From positions 1-36,832 of the forward strand of contig JAFRVZ010000058.1 in assembly GCA_017438265.1 (NCBI GenBank): 36,832 nt of DNA, written 5' to 3'. Within the stretch, counting starts at the first letter, position 1. Every line of letters starts with the position of its first letter. The position numbers and the translations under genes are program-made. Source of the stretch: Bacteroidales bacterium. Lineage in GTDB: Bacteria; Bacteroidota; Bacteroidia; Bacteroidales; UBA932. The notes under the pieces are model-generated. The model searched no databases and was not told the DNA's origin. It was given only the letters and a program-made list of their open reading frames with translations. Positions 23,373 to 32,758 of this stretch are shown one piece after another.

Positions 23373-26057
23373 ATGATGCCTTTCGTAAGAACCCTCCTCG
23401 TCCTGCTCCTCTCCGCGGGCCTGGCCGCCGGCGCCCGCGCGGAGCGCCCCGCCGCACCGGAAATCATCGGCGGGACGGAGTCGCTTTCCGTCCGCGCCGT
23501 CGCGCAGGACTCCCACCGCCAGGTCTGGTTCGGCACGGACAAGGGGCTATACCGCTTCGACGGCTATGCGCCGACGTTCTGCTCGGACCGGGACGGCGGA
23601 AAGGACCATTTCCAGATCAACGGGATGGTCTGCCTGGAAGACCGGGTGCTGCTCGGCACCATCGACGGGCTCGTGGAATACGACTGTATGGAAGGGCGTT
23701 TCTCGATTCCGGAAGTGCTGGCCGGAAAGGAAGTCTTCGCCCTGTTCCGGCAGGGAGACACGGTCTGGATCGGCTCTGAGGCGGGACTGTACCGCTACGG
23801 GGCCGCTGACGGCGCCTGCAGCGCCGTCCCGCTGGACACGCGGCTGGATATCCGCTCGGTTACGGTCGCCGGGGACAGGCTGGTCCTGGGGACCCGGCGT
23901 CCGGCGGAGGTCCGGGTCTATTCCCTGGAGAGCCTGGCGCCGGCGCTCGTTTACACGGTCCAGGATTTCAACGGGAACATCGGTTCCGTGGACGCACTCC
24001 GTCCCTACGGGGCGGACAGGCTGCTGGCCGGGACCTCCGGCGCCCTCTTCGAGCTGGGCCTGGAGCTTCCTTCCGTCCGCAGGATCGCGGATTTCAACTG
24101 GGTCAAAGCCCTTTACGCCCGGCAGGACAGCTTGCTGGTCGCGACCGACAACGGCCTCTTCTCCTGCAACATCCGGGACGGCAAGGCCTCCCGCCGGATG
24201 AACAACGTCGTCTGGGCCATCTTCGAAGACGCCGGCGGCAACTGCTGGTACGGCAGTGACACCGGTCTCCTCCTCTCCGGCGGCGAAAGGCTCATCCGTC
24301 CGCTGGAAGTCGCCCCCCGCGGCGCAAGCAACCTGCTCAGCGCGATCTCCGGCGACGGCGAAGGGACCATCTACGCCGGCGGCAGCTACGGTCTGCTGGC
24401 CTTCGGGAACAGCCCGGAGCCCGGAGTTCCCCGCTGGTACCGCATGGCCGACCCGGTCCATCCGATCGCCCACAACAAGATCCGCCAGATCAAGCGGAAT
24501 CCCTACGACGGCACGGTCTGGGCGCTGACCGCCGCCGGCACCGTCCGGCTGGACCCGTCGGACGGGCAGTTCAAACGGATTCCGGCGCAGAGCCTCCTGC
24601 TGGCCAACGCATTCGACATCCTTTTCCAGGAAGACTGCTTCTGGGTCGCCTCCTTCACTGGGCTGAACTGCTTCCAGCGGGATTCGCTCGTGGACTCCGT
24701 CACTGCCGCCGACGGCCTGTCCAGCAACCAGGTCGTCCAGCTCGCCGGGGACCGGAGCGGGCGGATCTGGCTCCGGACGCAGGACAGGAACCTGTACCGC
24801 TATGACCCCGGGAACCGGAACCTGGCGCCGTTCCTGCCGGACGGGGGCGCGGCCGCCGTCTGGGACCTCATCTATGCCGACCCGTCCGGCGACCTGTGGG
24901 CCGTCGCCGGCAACCGCCTCTGCAAGATCCGCGGGACGGGCGAAGGGGCGCCCTTCGATGCGGAATACCTGCTCCCGGGCTTTGCGGGAACGGAGGTTTC
25001 CGCGCTCATCAAGGTGGAGAATATGCTCTGGGCCTGCTCGCCGGAAGGAATTGCCATCCTGGATGAGACTTCGGGCAAGATCCGCCTGATCCACGCCGAA
25101 GCCCAATACGTCAGCATGTATTACGACCGGCCTTCCGCACAGGTTTACCTCGGAGGGCTGGACCGGATCGACGTCGCCGGCGTCCGCGACGCCGCGGCGC
25201 TGCTCGACCAGCGCGACGCCGGCATCCGGGTCACCCGGGTCGGCCTGGGGGACGGGCAGGTGATTCCGGCCCGGGAATACGCCGACGGAATCCTTTCCCT
25301 CCCCTCCTCCCAGAACAACCTCTACGTCTGGTTTTCGGACTTCGACTACGCCCACGGCGGGACACGGCGGCTCCAGTTCAACCTGGACGGCAGCCCGGAG
25401 CGCTGGTTCGAGGCCGGCGGCGAAGGCAACCGCGCTTTCCTGCCGGACCTGTCGCCGGGACGCCACCGGCTGTTCGCTTCGGCGGGCGGCAATGTCGCCG
25501 GCGAGCTCCTCCTCACGATCCGCATCCTGCGGCCCTGGTACGCCTCCCCCGGCGCATTCCTCCTGTATGCGCTCCTGGCCGCGCTGCTGGTGTTCCTGGC
25601 AGTCCGGCTCTCCCAGGTCCGCAAAAGGATGAAAGAGGAGCGACGCCAGAAAGCGGAGGAGATGGCGCAGATCCGGGATGAAGTGCGCGTGGAACTGATT
25701 TCCACGCCGATGGACGAGGGGGAGATGTCCGCGGACGAGCGGCTGCTGGACCGGATCACCCGCATCATCGAAGCCCGGATGGAGAACCCCGGTTTTTCCG
25801 TGAGCACGCTCTGCGAACTCAGCGGGCACAACGAAAAATACCTCTACCGGAAAATCAAACGCCTCACGGGCCTGTCCACCGTCGAGTATATCCGGTCCAT
25901 CCGCCTGAAGAAAGCGGCCCGCCTGCTCGAAAACGACAATTTCAGCGTTTCCGAGGTCATGTATATGGTAGGATTCACGAATTCCTCCTACTTCTCCAGG
26001 ACCTTCGCCGCCCGCTTCGGCAAGACGCCGAAAGAGTACCGGCGGCAGCGGCGCTGA
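23373..26057 (+). CDS. Transmembrane propeller sensor with AraC-type DNA-binding domain, lacking a kinase
   Basis: The 894-residue protein starts with MMPFVRTLLVLLL and a signal peptide. A long two-component-regulator propeller region follows (repeats such as VWFGTDKGLYRFDGY, VWIGSEAGLYRYG, RIWLRTQDRNLYRYD), then a Y_Y_Y-like beta domain (about 640-720), one membrane helix (about 726-748), a short charged coil and an AraC HTH (about 795-894, FSVSEVMYMVGFTNSSYFSR). Hybrid two-component systems of Bacteroidetes have histidine kinase and receiver domains between membrane and HTH; here both are absent, with only about 45 residues in between. The periplasmic ligand would thus control DNA binding directly across the membrane. 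It diverges from the GH97 operon, which it probably activates in response to a galactose-containing glycan. Confidence 0.88.
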   Translation: MMPFVRTLLVLLLSAGLAAGARAERPAAPEIIGGTESLSVRAVAQDSHRQVWFGTDKGLYRFDGYAPTFCSDRDGGKDHFQINGMVCLEDRVLLGTIDGLVEYDCMEGRFSIPEVLAGKEVFALFRQGDTVWIGSEAGLYRYGAADGACSAVPLDTRLDIRSVTVAGDRLVLGTRRPAEVRVYSLESLAPALVYTVQDFNGNIGSVDALRPYGADRLLAGTSGALFELGLELPSVRRIADFNWVKALYARQDSLLVATDNGLFSCNIRDGKASRRMNNVVWAIFEDAGGNCWYGSDTGLLLSGGERLIRPLEVAPRGASNLLSAISGDGEGTIYAGGSYGLLAFGNSPEPGVPRWYRMADPVHPIAHNKIRQIKRNPYDGTVWALTAAGTVRLDPSDGQFKRIPAQSLLLANAFDILFQEDCFWVASFTGLNCFQRDSLVDSVTAADGLSSNQVVQLAGDRSGRIWLRTQDRNLYRYDPGNRNLAPFLPDGGAAAVWDLIYADPSGDLWAVAGNRLCKIRGTGEGAPFDAEYLLPGFAGTEVSALIKVENMLWACSPEGIAILDETSGKIRLIHAEAQYVSMYYDRPSAQVYLGGLDRIDVAGVRDAAALLDQRDAGIRVTRVGLGDGQVIPAREYADGILSLPSSQNNLYVWFSDFDYAHGGTRRLQFNLDGSPERWFEAGGEGNRAFLPDLSPGRHRLFASAGGNVAGELLLTIRILRPWYASPGAFLLYALLAALLVFLAVRLSQVRKRMKEERRQKAEEMAQIRDEVRVELISTPMDEGEMSADERLLDRITRIIEARMENPGFSVSTLCELSGHNEKYLYRKIKRLTGLSTVEYIRSIRLKKAARLLENDNFSVSEVMYMVGFTNSSYFSRTFAARFGKTPKEYRRQRR

Positions 26058-26063
26058 GCCCGG

Positions 26064-26999
26064 CTAGCAGTAGGACTTTCCGGGGAAGAAGCGGGAGACC
26101 TGCGCGCAGTAGCGGGAATACTCGGGATACTTGCCGGCGCTGATTTCCTCCGCGAAGGCGCTGCTGCCGAGGAAGAGGACGATCAGCAGGAGGGCGCCGA
26201 TCATGCTCCAGTTGACGAGGCCGATGCCGCCGCCGACGCTGAAGAGGTAGAAGGCGCACCAGATGCCCTGTTCCGCGAAATAGTTGGGATGCCGGCTGAC
26301 GCGCCAGAGCCCGCGGGTGTTGAAGCCCTTGCAGTAGGGGTCCGGCAGTTCGGCGAGCGGCTGTCCGGCGCGGATCATCCGCCACTTGGCGGACTGGAAC
26401 GCCCACTGCTGCTCGTCCGCCACCGTCTCATAGACGATGAAGCCCAGCATCAGCGCGGCCGCGACGGCGTCCACCCACCCGAAGGGGACATCCACCCCCG
26501 TCAGCACCAGCGCCGGAAGCGTGATCATCAGGACCAGCGCATTCTGGTAGATGCTGATGAAGAAGAGGTTGAAGAACATCCACTTCCAGTGGGGCTGGAA
26601 TTCCTTTTTCGCGCGGAGGACCGCCCAGCGGTAGTCTTCCTCGCCCTCCCAGAACTTGAGCCGGTAGGCGCCCTTGCGGGCGAAGTTGAAGGTCAGGCGG
26701 GCGCCCCAGAGCGTGGCCAGGCAGGCCATCACAATCAGGCGGGCGGGCATTCCGCCCCGGGCGGCGATGATCCAGGTATAGGCGATGGGGAGCAGGCTCC
26801 AGACCTTGTCCATCTGGCTGTTGTTGCCGGTCAGTTCGCCGACGACGAAGCAGAAGAGGGCGCTGCAGGCGGCGATGGTTCCGATGATTTTCAGGGTTTC
26901 GAGCTGGTAGGGATCCAGCGCGGGGCCGACGAAAAAGTACAGGGCCGGGCAGGCGATCAGGGAGACGGCAAGCAGGGAGCCGATCAGCTTTACGTTCAT
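26064..26999 (-). CDS. DUF1295 / steroid 5-alpha-reductase-like membrane protein
   Basis: The 311-residue protein has about eight hydrophobic segments and the C-terminal DUF1295 features GLWRVSRHPNYFAEQGIW and PEYSRYCAQVSRFFP. Relatives belong to the fold of isoprenylcysteine methyltransferases and steroid reductases, but the reaction of this bacterial group is not established. It begins 1 nt after the GH16 stop, so the two are cotranscribed; no functional link is obvious. It ends 6 bp from the convergent regulator gene. Confidence 0.85.
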   Translation of the reverse strand: MNVKLIGSLLAVSLIACPALYFFVGPALDPYQLETLKIIGTIAACSALFCFVVGELTGNNSQMDKVWSLLPIAYTWIIAARGGMPARLIVMACLATLWGARLTFNFARKGAYRLKFWEGEEDYRWAVLRAKKEFQPHWKWMFFNLFFISIYQNALVLMITLPALVLTGVDVPFGWVDAVAAALMLGFIVYETVADEQQWAFQSAKWRMIRAGQPLAELPDPYCKGFNTRGLWRVSRHPNYFAEQGIWCAFYLFSVGGGIGLVNWSMIGALLLIVLFLGSSAFAEEISAGKYPEYSRYCAQVSRFFPGKSYC

Positions 27000-27000
27000 T

Positions 27001-27975
27001 TTATAACAGGTAAGGATTGTATTTGTCGAAGGGTTCGTATTTCATCCAGTCGATTTCCAGCGGGAAAGGATGCTCCGGCTTCTCGATCGAGTCGGGGTTG
27101 GTCTCGACGGGCCAGTTGTCGGTATGCCAGAAGTTCAGGCGGTACTTGCTCTTGAGGCAGGGAACGCCGGTCGTGGAGGGCTGGTCTTCGAACACGTCGA
27201 GGCCCTTGTAGTCCCAGAGCACGATCCGCTTCCCGTTGTCCGGGTTCTCCATCCACCAGACGATCCGGTCGGGATACCAGTCCCAGCCATAGACATAGAA
27301 TCGGGCGGAGGCGTCGTAGCCCTCGACGGGCTGGATCTTCGCGGGCTTGTTCTGGCGGCCGGTGAAGGGCGTGTTGGGGACGCGGGTCACGGTACCGTCC
27401 TCGTGGCGCACTTCGCTGCGCCAGATCGTCTCGAGGATCTCGCCGGTCGCGAGGTTGATGATGCGGCCGACGCGGTTGTGGGCGCCGCGCTTGCCGGTCC
27501 ACGTACCGACGTAGATGATGCGGGGATCCGCCATCAGCCACTCGACGTCGATCTCGCTCTGGCCGTATTCCCGGTCGATGTTGTAGGTAAAGTAGCCGAC
27601 GACCGCGCCGACGTTGGGCTGGATTTCACGCACGTCGGGGACGCGGATGCGGGCGGAGTAGCTGCCGTAGAAGGTAAAGTCCCGGGAGATGATCTCCGGG
27701 CCGCGGCCGGCGCCGGCGGGGTCCGCCGGATCCATGTTGTACCGCATCACGGTCGTGCCGTCCTCCCATGCCGACGGGACGCCGGACGAATACCGGAAAT
27801 CCTCCCCGGAGGGGCGGTAGTTGTATTCGAAATACTGCGAGGAAGGACCGGAGAAGTCCTCGGTGAACGCGCTGTGGAACGTCGGGGAATCCGGCGGCGC
27901 CAGCGGCTTGGTCAAAGGTTCCGTACAGGAGGCCGCGAGGAGCAGCGCGAAGAGGGTAAAGAGCGTCCGTTTCAT
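27001..27975 (-). CDS. GH16-family glycoside hydrolase, lipoprotein
   Basis: From ATG 27975 (MKRTLFTLFALLLAASC) the protein has 324 residues and a lipobox with Cys17, so it is lipid-anchored. The GH16 active-site signature ExDxE is seen in SEIDVEWL with Glu141 (nucleophile), Asp143 and Glu145 (acid/base). The surrounding jelly-roll strands (FYGSYSARIRVPD, YVYGWDWYPDRIVWWMEN) fit the family. GH16 enzymes cut beta-1,3/1,4-glucans or galactans; loops that decide the substrate cannot be judged here. A longer frame from 27999 has an N-terminus unsuited to a signal peptide. Confidence 0.88.
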   Translation of the reverse strand: MKRTLFTLFALLLAASCTEPLTKPLAPPDSPTFHSAFTEDFSGPSSQYFEYNYRPSGEDFRYSSGVPSAWEDGTTVMRYNMDPADPAGAGRGPEIISRDFTFYGSYSARIRVPDVREIQPNVGAVVGYFTYNIDREYGQSEIDVEWLMADPRIIYVGTWTGKRGAHNRVGRIINLATGEILETIWRSEVRHEDGTVTRVPNTPFTGRQNKPAKIQPVEGYDASARFYVYGWDWYPDRIVWWMENPDNGKRIVLWDYKGLDVFEDQPSTTGVPCLKSKYRLNFWHTDNWPVETNPDSIEKPEHPFPLEIDWMKYEPFDKYNPYLL

Positions 27976-27996
27976 ATCGTCAATAATAGGGATATG

Positions 27997-28004
27997 CAAA
28001 AATA
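27997..28004 (-). promoter_or_regulatory. -7 box for the GH16 gene
   Basis: The minus strand reads TATTTTTG (TAnnTTTG), 21 bp before the ATG at 27975. It is set in GCTATTTTTGC, the same context as the box at 35209. Confidence 0.55.
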
Positions 28005-28016
28005 GCGAATAAATGT

Positions 28017-28024
28017 TATCTTTG
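28017..28024 (+). promoter_or_regulatory. -7 box for the metal-efflux operon
   Basis: TATCTTTG is a perfect match and ends only 7 bp before the GTG start at 28032, so the transcript would have almost no leader. It is divergent from the GH16 promoter. Confidence 0.55.
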
Positions 28025-28031
28025 CAGCATC

Positions 28032-28406
28032 GTGCTGAGAAAGATAGAAATCGTATCCGACCTGCTGGCGATGCTGATGGTGCTCTTCGTTTCCGTCGTG
28101 CCCCATCACCACCACCAGGCGATGGTATGCCTCGTCCACGAGGAATGCGTCGTCGACCATTGCTGCAACGACGCCCATACCAACCACCCGGATGCGGACC
28201 AGGAAGAGCAGGAATCCCACTGCGTCGCCCACGAGAAATACTGTCCGTCGGACAACCTCCGCCTGGAGGCGTCCGCGCCCCTCGCCGTTCCCGTCGCGGT
28301 CCTCCCCTGCCCTGTGGCGGTCTCCGTCCCCGCGTTCCCTGCGCCCGGCCGGACCCTCCCCGCTTTCTCCCCGCCTCCCCTCCTGACCTGGCGGATCAAC
28401 TGTTGA
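28032..28406 (+). CDS. DUF6769-like small His/Cys-rich exported protein
   Basis: The 124-residue protein starts at a GTG (MLRKIEIVSDLLAMLMVLFVSVVP), needed to give a membrane or signal segment. A metal-ligand-rich stretch follows: HHHH at about residue 25, then CLVHEECVVDHCCNDAH and HCVAHEKYC. The tail is Pro/Ala-rich. Small proteins of this type precede heavy-metal RND genes in Bacteroidetes and are named DUF6769 as far as I recall. The likely role is periplasmic binding of a metal such as Zn, Cd, Co or Cu, feeding the pump or sensing the metal. The exact function is unknown. Confidence 0.72.
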   Translation: MLRKIEIVSDLLAMLMVLFVSVVPHHHHQAMVCLVHEECVVDHCCNDAHTNHPDADQEEQESHCVAHEKYCPSDNLRLEASAPLAVPVAVLPCPVAVSVPAFPAPGRTLPAFSPPPLLTWRINC

Positions 28407-28428
28407 TGTCCCGTTGTTCTTCCGGTGC

Positions 28429-28453
28429 GCCGCCTGCTGGCAAGCAGGGCGGC
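28429..28453 (+). terminator. Hairpin between DUF6769 and adaptor genes
   Basis: GCCGCCTGCT (28429-28438) pairs with AGCAGGGCGGC (28443-28453) with one bulged base and a GGCA loop. A T-rich stretch (CTTATTTTCC) begins 9 nt later. In mid-operon it could reduce read-through and set different levels of the small protein and the pump. Confidence 0.45.
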
Positions 28454-28497
28454 CGGCCGTGCTTATTTTCCGATAAAGAACAACGAACCATCCCAGT

Positions 28498-29640
28498 ATG
28501 AAAAAGACCCTCATCCTGATCATAACCCTGTGCGCCGTGCTCGGCGGATGCGCCCATAGCCACCACGACCACGACCACGAACACGAGCACGAACACGAAC
28601 ACGAGGAAGGACACGCCCACGACGGCGGCATCGTCCTCAGCCCCGAGCGCCAGGAAGCCCTCGGCATCCGGACCGGCGTCGTCTCCGCCGGCGAATTCCA
28701 CGAAGTCATCCGCACGGGCGGACAGATCGTCTCCTCCGCCGGGGACGAGACGACCGTCGTCGCGAAAAGCGACGGAATCATCGCCCTGAGCGGCCTGAGC
28801 GAAGGCTCCGCCGTCGGCAAGGGCGCCCGGATCGCCACGGTTTCCTCCCGGGAAATCGGCACCGGGGACCGGCTCGCCAAGGCCCGGATCGCCTATGAGA
28901 CCGCGAAGAAGGAGTACGAGCGCGACCTGCTGCTCAGCGAGGACAACATCGTGAGCGAAACCCACCTGGACCAGAGCCGGCTCGCGTATGAGTACGCCCG
29001 GGCGGAGTACGAGGCCCTGTCCGCCGGGGCGACCGCGGCCGGCGGCATCGCGGTAACCTCCCCGCTCGCCGGCTTCATCAAGGCGCTGAATGTCAAGAAC
29101 GGCGACTACGTCACGGCCGGCGCCCCGGTCGCGACGGTCAGCCAGAACCGCCGGCTCCGGCTCCGCGCCGACCTCTCGGAAAAGTATTTCGGACAGCTCG
29201 GGCAGATCCGGGACGCCAACTTCAAGACTTCCTACAGCGACCGCGTCTTCCGGCTGAAGGACCTCGGCGGCAGGCTTGCCAGCTACGGCCGGGCCTCCGA
29301 CGGCGATTTCTTCATCCCGGTCACCTTCGAGTTCGACAACAAGGGCGAACTGGTCCCGGGATCCTATGTCGACGTCTTCCTGATTACGTCCGCAGCGGAG
29401 TCCGCCATCTCCGTGCCGGTCGGCGCCGTGGTCGAGGACCAGGGCGTCCACTATGTCTTCGTCCGGGACGATGACGGCGATTTCCGGAAGCGGGAAGTCG
29501 TCCTCGGCGGCTCCGACGGGGAGCGCGTCCGCGTCCGGAAAGGCCTCTCCGAAGGCGAAGTCATCGTCACGGAAGGAGCGGTCCACGTGAAACTGGCCGG
29601 CGTCACCGCCGTGCCTGCCGGTCATACCCACAACCATTAG
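28498..29640 (+). CDS. Heavy-metal RND efflux adaptor (CzcB/CusB-like) with His-rich N-terminus
   Basis: The 380-residue lipoprotein (lipobox LGGC, Cys18) begins its mature part with an alternating His/Asp/Glu run of about 25 residues (HSHHDHDHEHEHEH...), a likely metal-capturing tail. The rest is a membrane-fusion protein: lipoyl/barrel-sandwich segments (TVVAKSDGIIAL, GFIKALNVKNGDYV), a short alpha-hairpin between them (about residues 125-170), and a beta-barrel domain (RLRLRADLSEKYFGQLG). It links the inner-membrane pump to the outer-membrane factor. The pump gene starts 4 bp later. Confidence 0.92.
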   Translation: MKKTLILIITLCAVLGGCAHSHHDHDHEHEHEHEHEEGHAHDGGIVLSPERQEALGIRTGVVSAGEFHEVIRTGGQIVSSAGDETTVVAKSDGIIALSGLSEGSAVGKGARIATVSSREIGTGDRLAKARIAYETAKKEYERDLLLSEDNIVSETHLDQSRLAYEYARAEYEALSAGATAAGGIAVTSPLAGFIKALNVKNGDYVTAGAPVATVSQNRRLRLRADLSEKYFGQLGQIRDANFKTSYSDRVFRLKDLGGRLASYGRASDGDFFIPVTFEFDNKGELVPGSYVDVFLITSAAESAISVPVGAVVEDQGVHYVFVRDDDGDFRKREVVLGGSDGERVRVRKGLSEGEVIVTEGAVHVKLAGVTAVPAGHTHNH

Positions 29641-29644
29641 CCGT

Positions 29645-32600
29645 ATGGAACAGATCCGGCATGAGAACGGATTCCTGAACGGAATCATCCGCTTCTCCCT
29701 CAACAACCGCATGGCGGTCCTCGTGATCGCCGCGCTCTGCCTGGTCGCGGGGGTTTACTCCGCGATGCATACGGAAGTCGACGTCTTCCCGGACCTCAAC
29801 GCGCCGACGGTCGTCGTGATGACCGAAGGCGAAGGGATGGCCCCGGAGGAGGTCGAACGGCTGATCACCTTCCCGATCGAGACCGCCATCAACGGCGCGA
29901 CCAACGTCCGCCGCGTCCGCTCCGCTTCGAGCGCGGGCTTCTCGATCGTGAACGTAGAATTCGACTGGGGCACCGATATCTACAAGGCGCGCCAGATTGT
30001 CAGCGAGAAGATCGCGATGGTCGGGGACGAGCTACCTTCGAACGCCGGACGCCCGACCCTCGGCCCCCAGGCCTCGATCCTCGGGGAGCTGATGATCATC
30101 GGCCTGACCGCCGACACGACCTCGATGGAGGACCTCCGCACGCTGGCGGACTGGTCGATCCGCCCCCGGCTGCTTTCCACGGGCGGCGTGGCCCAGGTGG
30201 CCGTGACCGGCGGCGACATCAAGGAGTACCAGATCCTGATGGACCCGGCCCGGATGCGCCACTACGGGGTCTCGCTGGACGAGGTCATCTACGCCGTGAA
30301 AGGGATGAACCAGAACGCCGCGGGCGGCACCCTATACCAGTACGGCAACGAATACATCGTCCGGGGAATCCTCTCCTCCGATGACATCGAACAGCTCAAG
30401 AAAGCGGTCGTGAAGGCCTCCCCTTCCGGTTCGCCGGTTACGCTCGAAGCGGTCGCCGACGTCCGGACCGGCCCGAAGACCCCCGTCATCGGCCTCGCCT
30501 CGAACGACGGGAAGCCAGCCGTGATCCTGACCGTGACGAAGCAGCCGCGGGCCAGCAGCCTCGCGCTGACGGAGCGGCTCGAGCAGTCCCTCGACGGCAT
30601 CCGCGCCGAACTCCCCGCCGACGTGAAGGTCAATTCGGAAATCTTCCGCCAGGCGCGCTTCATCGACGGCTCGATCGGCAATGTCAAGAAATCCCTCCTC
30701 GAAGGCGGCATCTTCGTCGTCCTCGTCCTCTTCGTCTTCCTGATGAACTGGCGCACGACCCTGATCTCGCTGGTCTCGATCCCCCTCTCCATCGTCATCA
30801 CCCTCCTCGCCTTCCGCTTCCTGGGCCTGACGATCAATACGATGAGCCTCGGCGGCATCGCCATCGCGATCGGCTCCCTCGTCGACGACTCGATCGTCGA
30901 CGTCGAGAACGTATTCAAACGGCTCCGGCAATCCCGGGGAAAGAGCGTCCTGCAGACCGTCTACGAGGCCTCGAAGGAGGTCCGGATGCCGATGCTCAAC
31001 TCGACCCTCATCATCATCGCCAGTTTCCTGCCCCTCTTCTTCCTCTCCGGAATGGAAGGGCGGATGCTGAAGCCCCTCGGCATCGCCTTCATCATCTCCC
31101 TCTGCACCTCGACCCTCGTCGCCCTGACGGTCACGCCGGTCCTCAGTTCCTACCTCCTCGCCCGTGAAGCGGACCCGGAGGCCGGCGACGCGGCGGAGCA
31201 GAAGGAGGCCCCCGTGGCGGCCTGGCTGAAGAAAGGCTACGCGGTCGCGCTCCGCTGGGCCCTGGGCCACCGGAAAACGGTCCTCGGCGCCTTTGCCTGC
31301 CTGCTGGCGGTCGCGCTCGCGATGTTCTTCTCCCTCGGCCGCAGCTTCCTGCCCGCCTTCAACGAAGGCTCCTTTACGATTGCGATGAGCTCGGTCCCCG
31401 GCATCTCCCTCGCGGAGTCCGACCGGCTCGGACGCCAGGCCGAAGAGATCCTGATGGGCATTCCCGAGATCCTCACCGTCGGCCGCAAGACCGGCCGCGC
31501 CGAGCTCGACGAGCACGCTTTCGGCGTCAACTGCTCCGAGTTCGAATGTCCCTTCGTCCTGACGAAGGGGAAAACCCGCCGGCAGCTGACCGACGAGGTC
31601 CGGGAGAAGCTCTCCGTCCTGCCCGGCGTCAACCTCGAGATCGGCGGCCCGATCTCCCACCGCATCGATGCGATGCTCTCGGGCACCCAGTCGAACATCG
31701 CGATCAAGGTCTTCGGCACGGACCTGAACCGGATGTACACGCTCGGCCAGGAGATCAAGGCGGCCATTTCCGAAGTCGAGGGCATCGCCGACATCAACGT
31801 CGAGCAGCAGGTCGAGCGGCCGGAGCTCAACATCGTCCCCCGGCGGGAGATGCTGGCCCGCTACGGGATCTCCCTCCCGGAGTTCGCGGAGTTCATCCGC
31901 GTGGCCCTCGAAGGCGAGACCGTCTCCACGGTCTACGAGGGCAACCGCTCCTTCGACCTGACGCTCAAGGTGAAAGACGAGGCGCGCGGGACGATGGAAG
32001 CCATCGCGGACCTGATGCTGGACACGCCGGACGGGAAGAAAGTCCCCCTGAGCTATGTCGCTGACGTCGTCTCCGCCGCCGGCCCGAACACCATCAACCG
32101 CGAGAACCTCAGCCGCAAGCTCGTCGTCTCCTGCAACGCGACCGGCGGCGAACTCGCCCGCGCCGTCGCCGCGATCCGCGAAGAGATCGCCGAGCACGTC
32201 ACCCTCCCCGAAGGCTACCGCATCGAGTTCGGCGGCCAGTTCGAGAGCGAGGAGCGCGCCTCGCGGACCATCGCCCTCGTCAGCCTCTTCAGCCTCCTGA
32301 TCATCTTCATGCTCCTCTACGGCGCATTCCGGAATGCCGGCCAGAGCCTGATCGTGCTCCTCAACCTCCCGCTCGCCCTGATCGGCGGCGTAATCACCCT
32401 CTACGCCGGCCACGGCATCCTCAGCATCCCGGCGATCATCGGCTTCATCTCCCTCTTCGGCATCGCGACCCGCAACGGCATGCTCCTCATCGACCGCTAC
32501 AACGCGCTGTCCGCCCGCGGCCTCTCCCCCGCCGAAACCGTGACGGCCGGCTCGCTCGACCGCCTCAACCCGATCCTGATGACCGCCGTGACCTCCGCCC

Positions 32601-32758
32601 TCGCCCTGCTCCCGCTGGCGCTCGGCGGCGACCTCCCCGGCAACGAGATCCAGTCCCCGATGGCCAAGGTCATCCTCGGCGGCCTGCTCTCCTCGACGCT
32701 CCTCAACGGCTTCGTCATCCCGGTTATGTATCTGATTACAAACAAGAAGAAATCATGA
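29645..32758 (+). CDS. Heavy-metal efflux RND pump (CzcA family)
   Basis: The 1037-residue inner-membrane protein has the usual RND layout: one N-terminal membrane helix (MAVLVIAALCLVAGVYSA), a large periplasmic loop with EVDVFPDLNAPTVVV, membrane helices 2-6, a second loop, and the C-terminal helices. GSLVDDSIVDVENVFKRLR (about residues 408-426) is the helix-4 signature of the metal-exporting HME branch and contains the proton-relay acidic residues. The exact metal cannot be read from it. It is driven by the proton gradient and works with the adaptor before it and the TolC-like protein after it, whose start overlaps its stop by 4 bp. Confidence 0.94.
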   Translation: MEQIRHENGFLNGIIRFSLNNRMAVLVIAALCLVAGVYSAMHTEVDVFPDLNAPTVVVMTEGEGMAPEEVERLITFPIETAINGATNVRRVRSASSAGFSIVNVEFDWGTDIYKARQIVSEKIAMVGDELPSNAGRPTLGPQASILGELMIIGLTADTTSMEDLRTLADWSIRPRLLSTGGVAQVAVTGGDIKEYQILMDPARMRHYGVSLDEVIYAVKGMNQNAAGGTLYQYGNEYIVRGILSSDDIEQLKKAVVKASPSGSPVTLEAVADVRTGPKTPVIGLASNDGKPAVILTVTKQPRASSLALTERLEQSLDGIRAELPADVKVNSEIFRQARFIDGSIGNVKKSLLEGGIFVVLVLFVFLMNWRTTLISLVSIPLSIVITLLAFRFLGLTINTMSLGGIAIAIGSLVDDSIVDVENVFKRLRQSRGKSVLQTVYEASKEVRMPMLNSTLIIIASFLPLFFLSGMEGRMLKPLGIAFIISLCTSTLVALTVTPVLSSYLLAREADPEAGDAAEQKEAPVAAWLKKGYAVALRWALGHRKTVLGAFACLLAVALAMFFSLGRSFLPAFNEGSFTIAMSSVPGISLAESDRLGRQAEEILMGIPEILTVGRKTGRAELDEHAFGVNCSEFECPFVLTKGKTRRQLTDEVREKLSVLPGVNLEIGGPISHRIDAMLSGTQSNIAIKVFGTDLNRMYTLGQEIKAAISEVEGIADINVEQQVERPELNIVPRREMLARYGISLPEFAEFIRVALEGETVSTVYEGNRSFDLTLKVKDEARGTMEAIADLMLDTPDGKKVPLSYVADVVSAAGPNTINRENLSRKLVVSCNATGGELARAVAAIREEIAEHVTLPEGYRIEFGGQFESEERASRTIALVSLFSLLIIFMLLYGAFRNAGQSLIVLLNLPLALIGGVITLYAGHGILSIPAIIGFISLFGIATRNGMLLIDRYNALSARGLSPAETVTAGSLDRLNPILMTAVTSALALLPLALGGDLPGNEIQSPMAKVILGGLLSSTLLNGFVIPVMYLITNKKKS

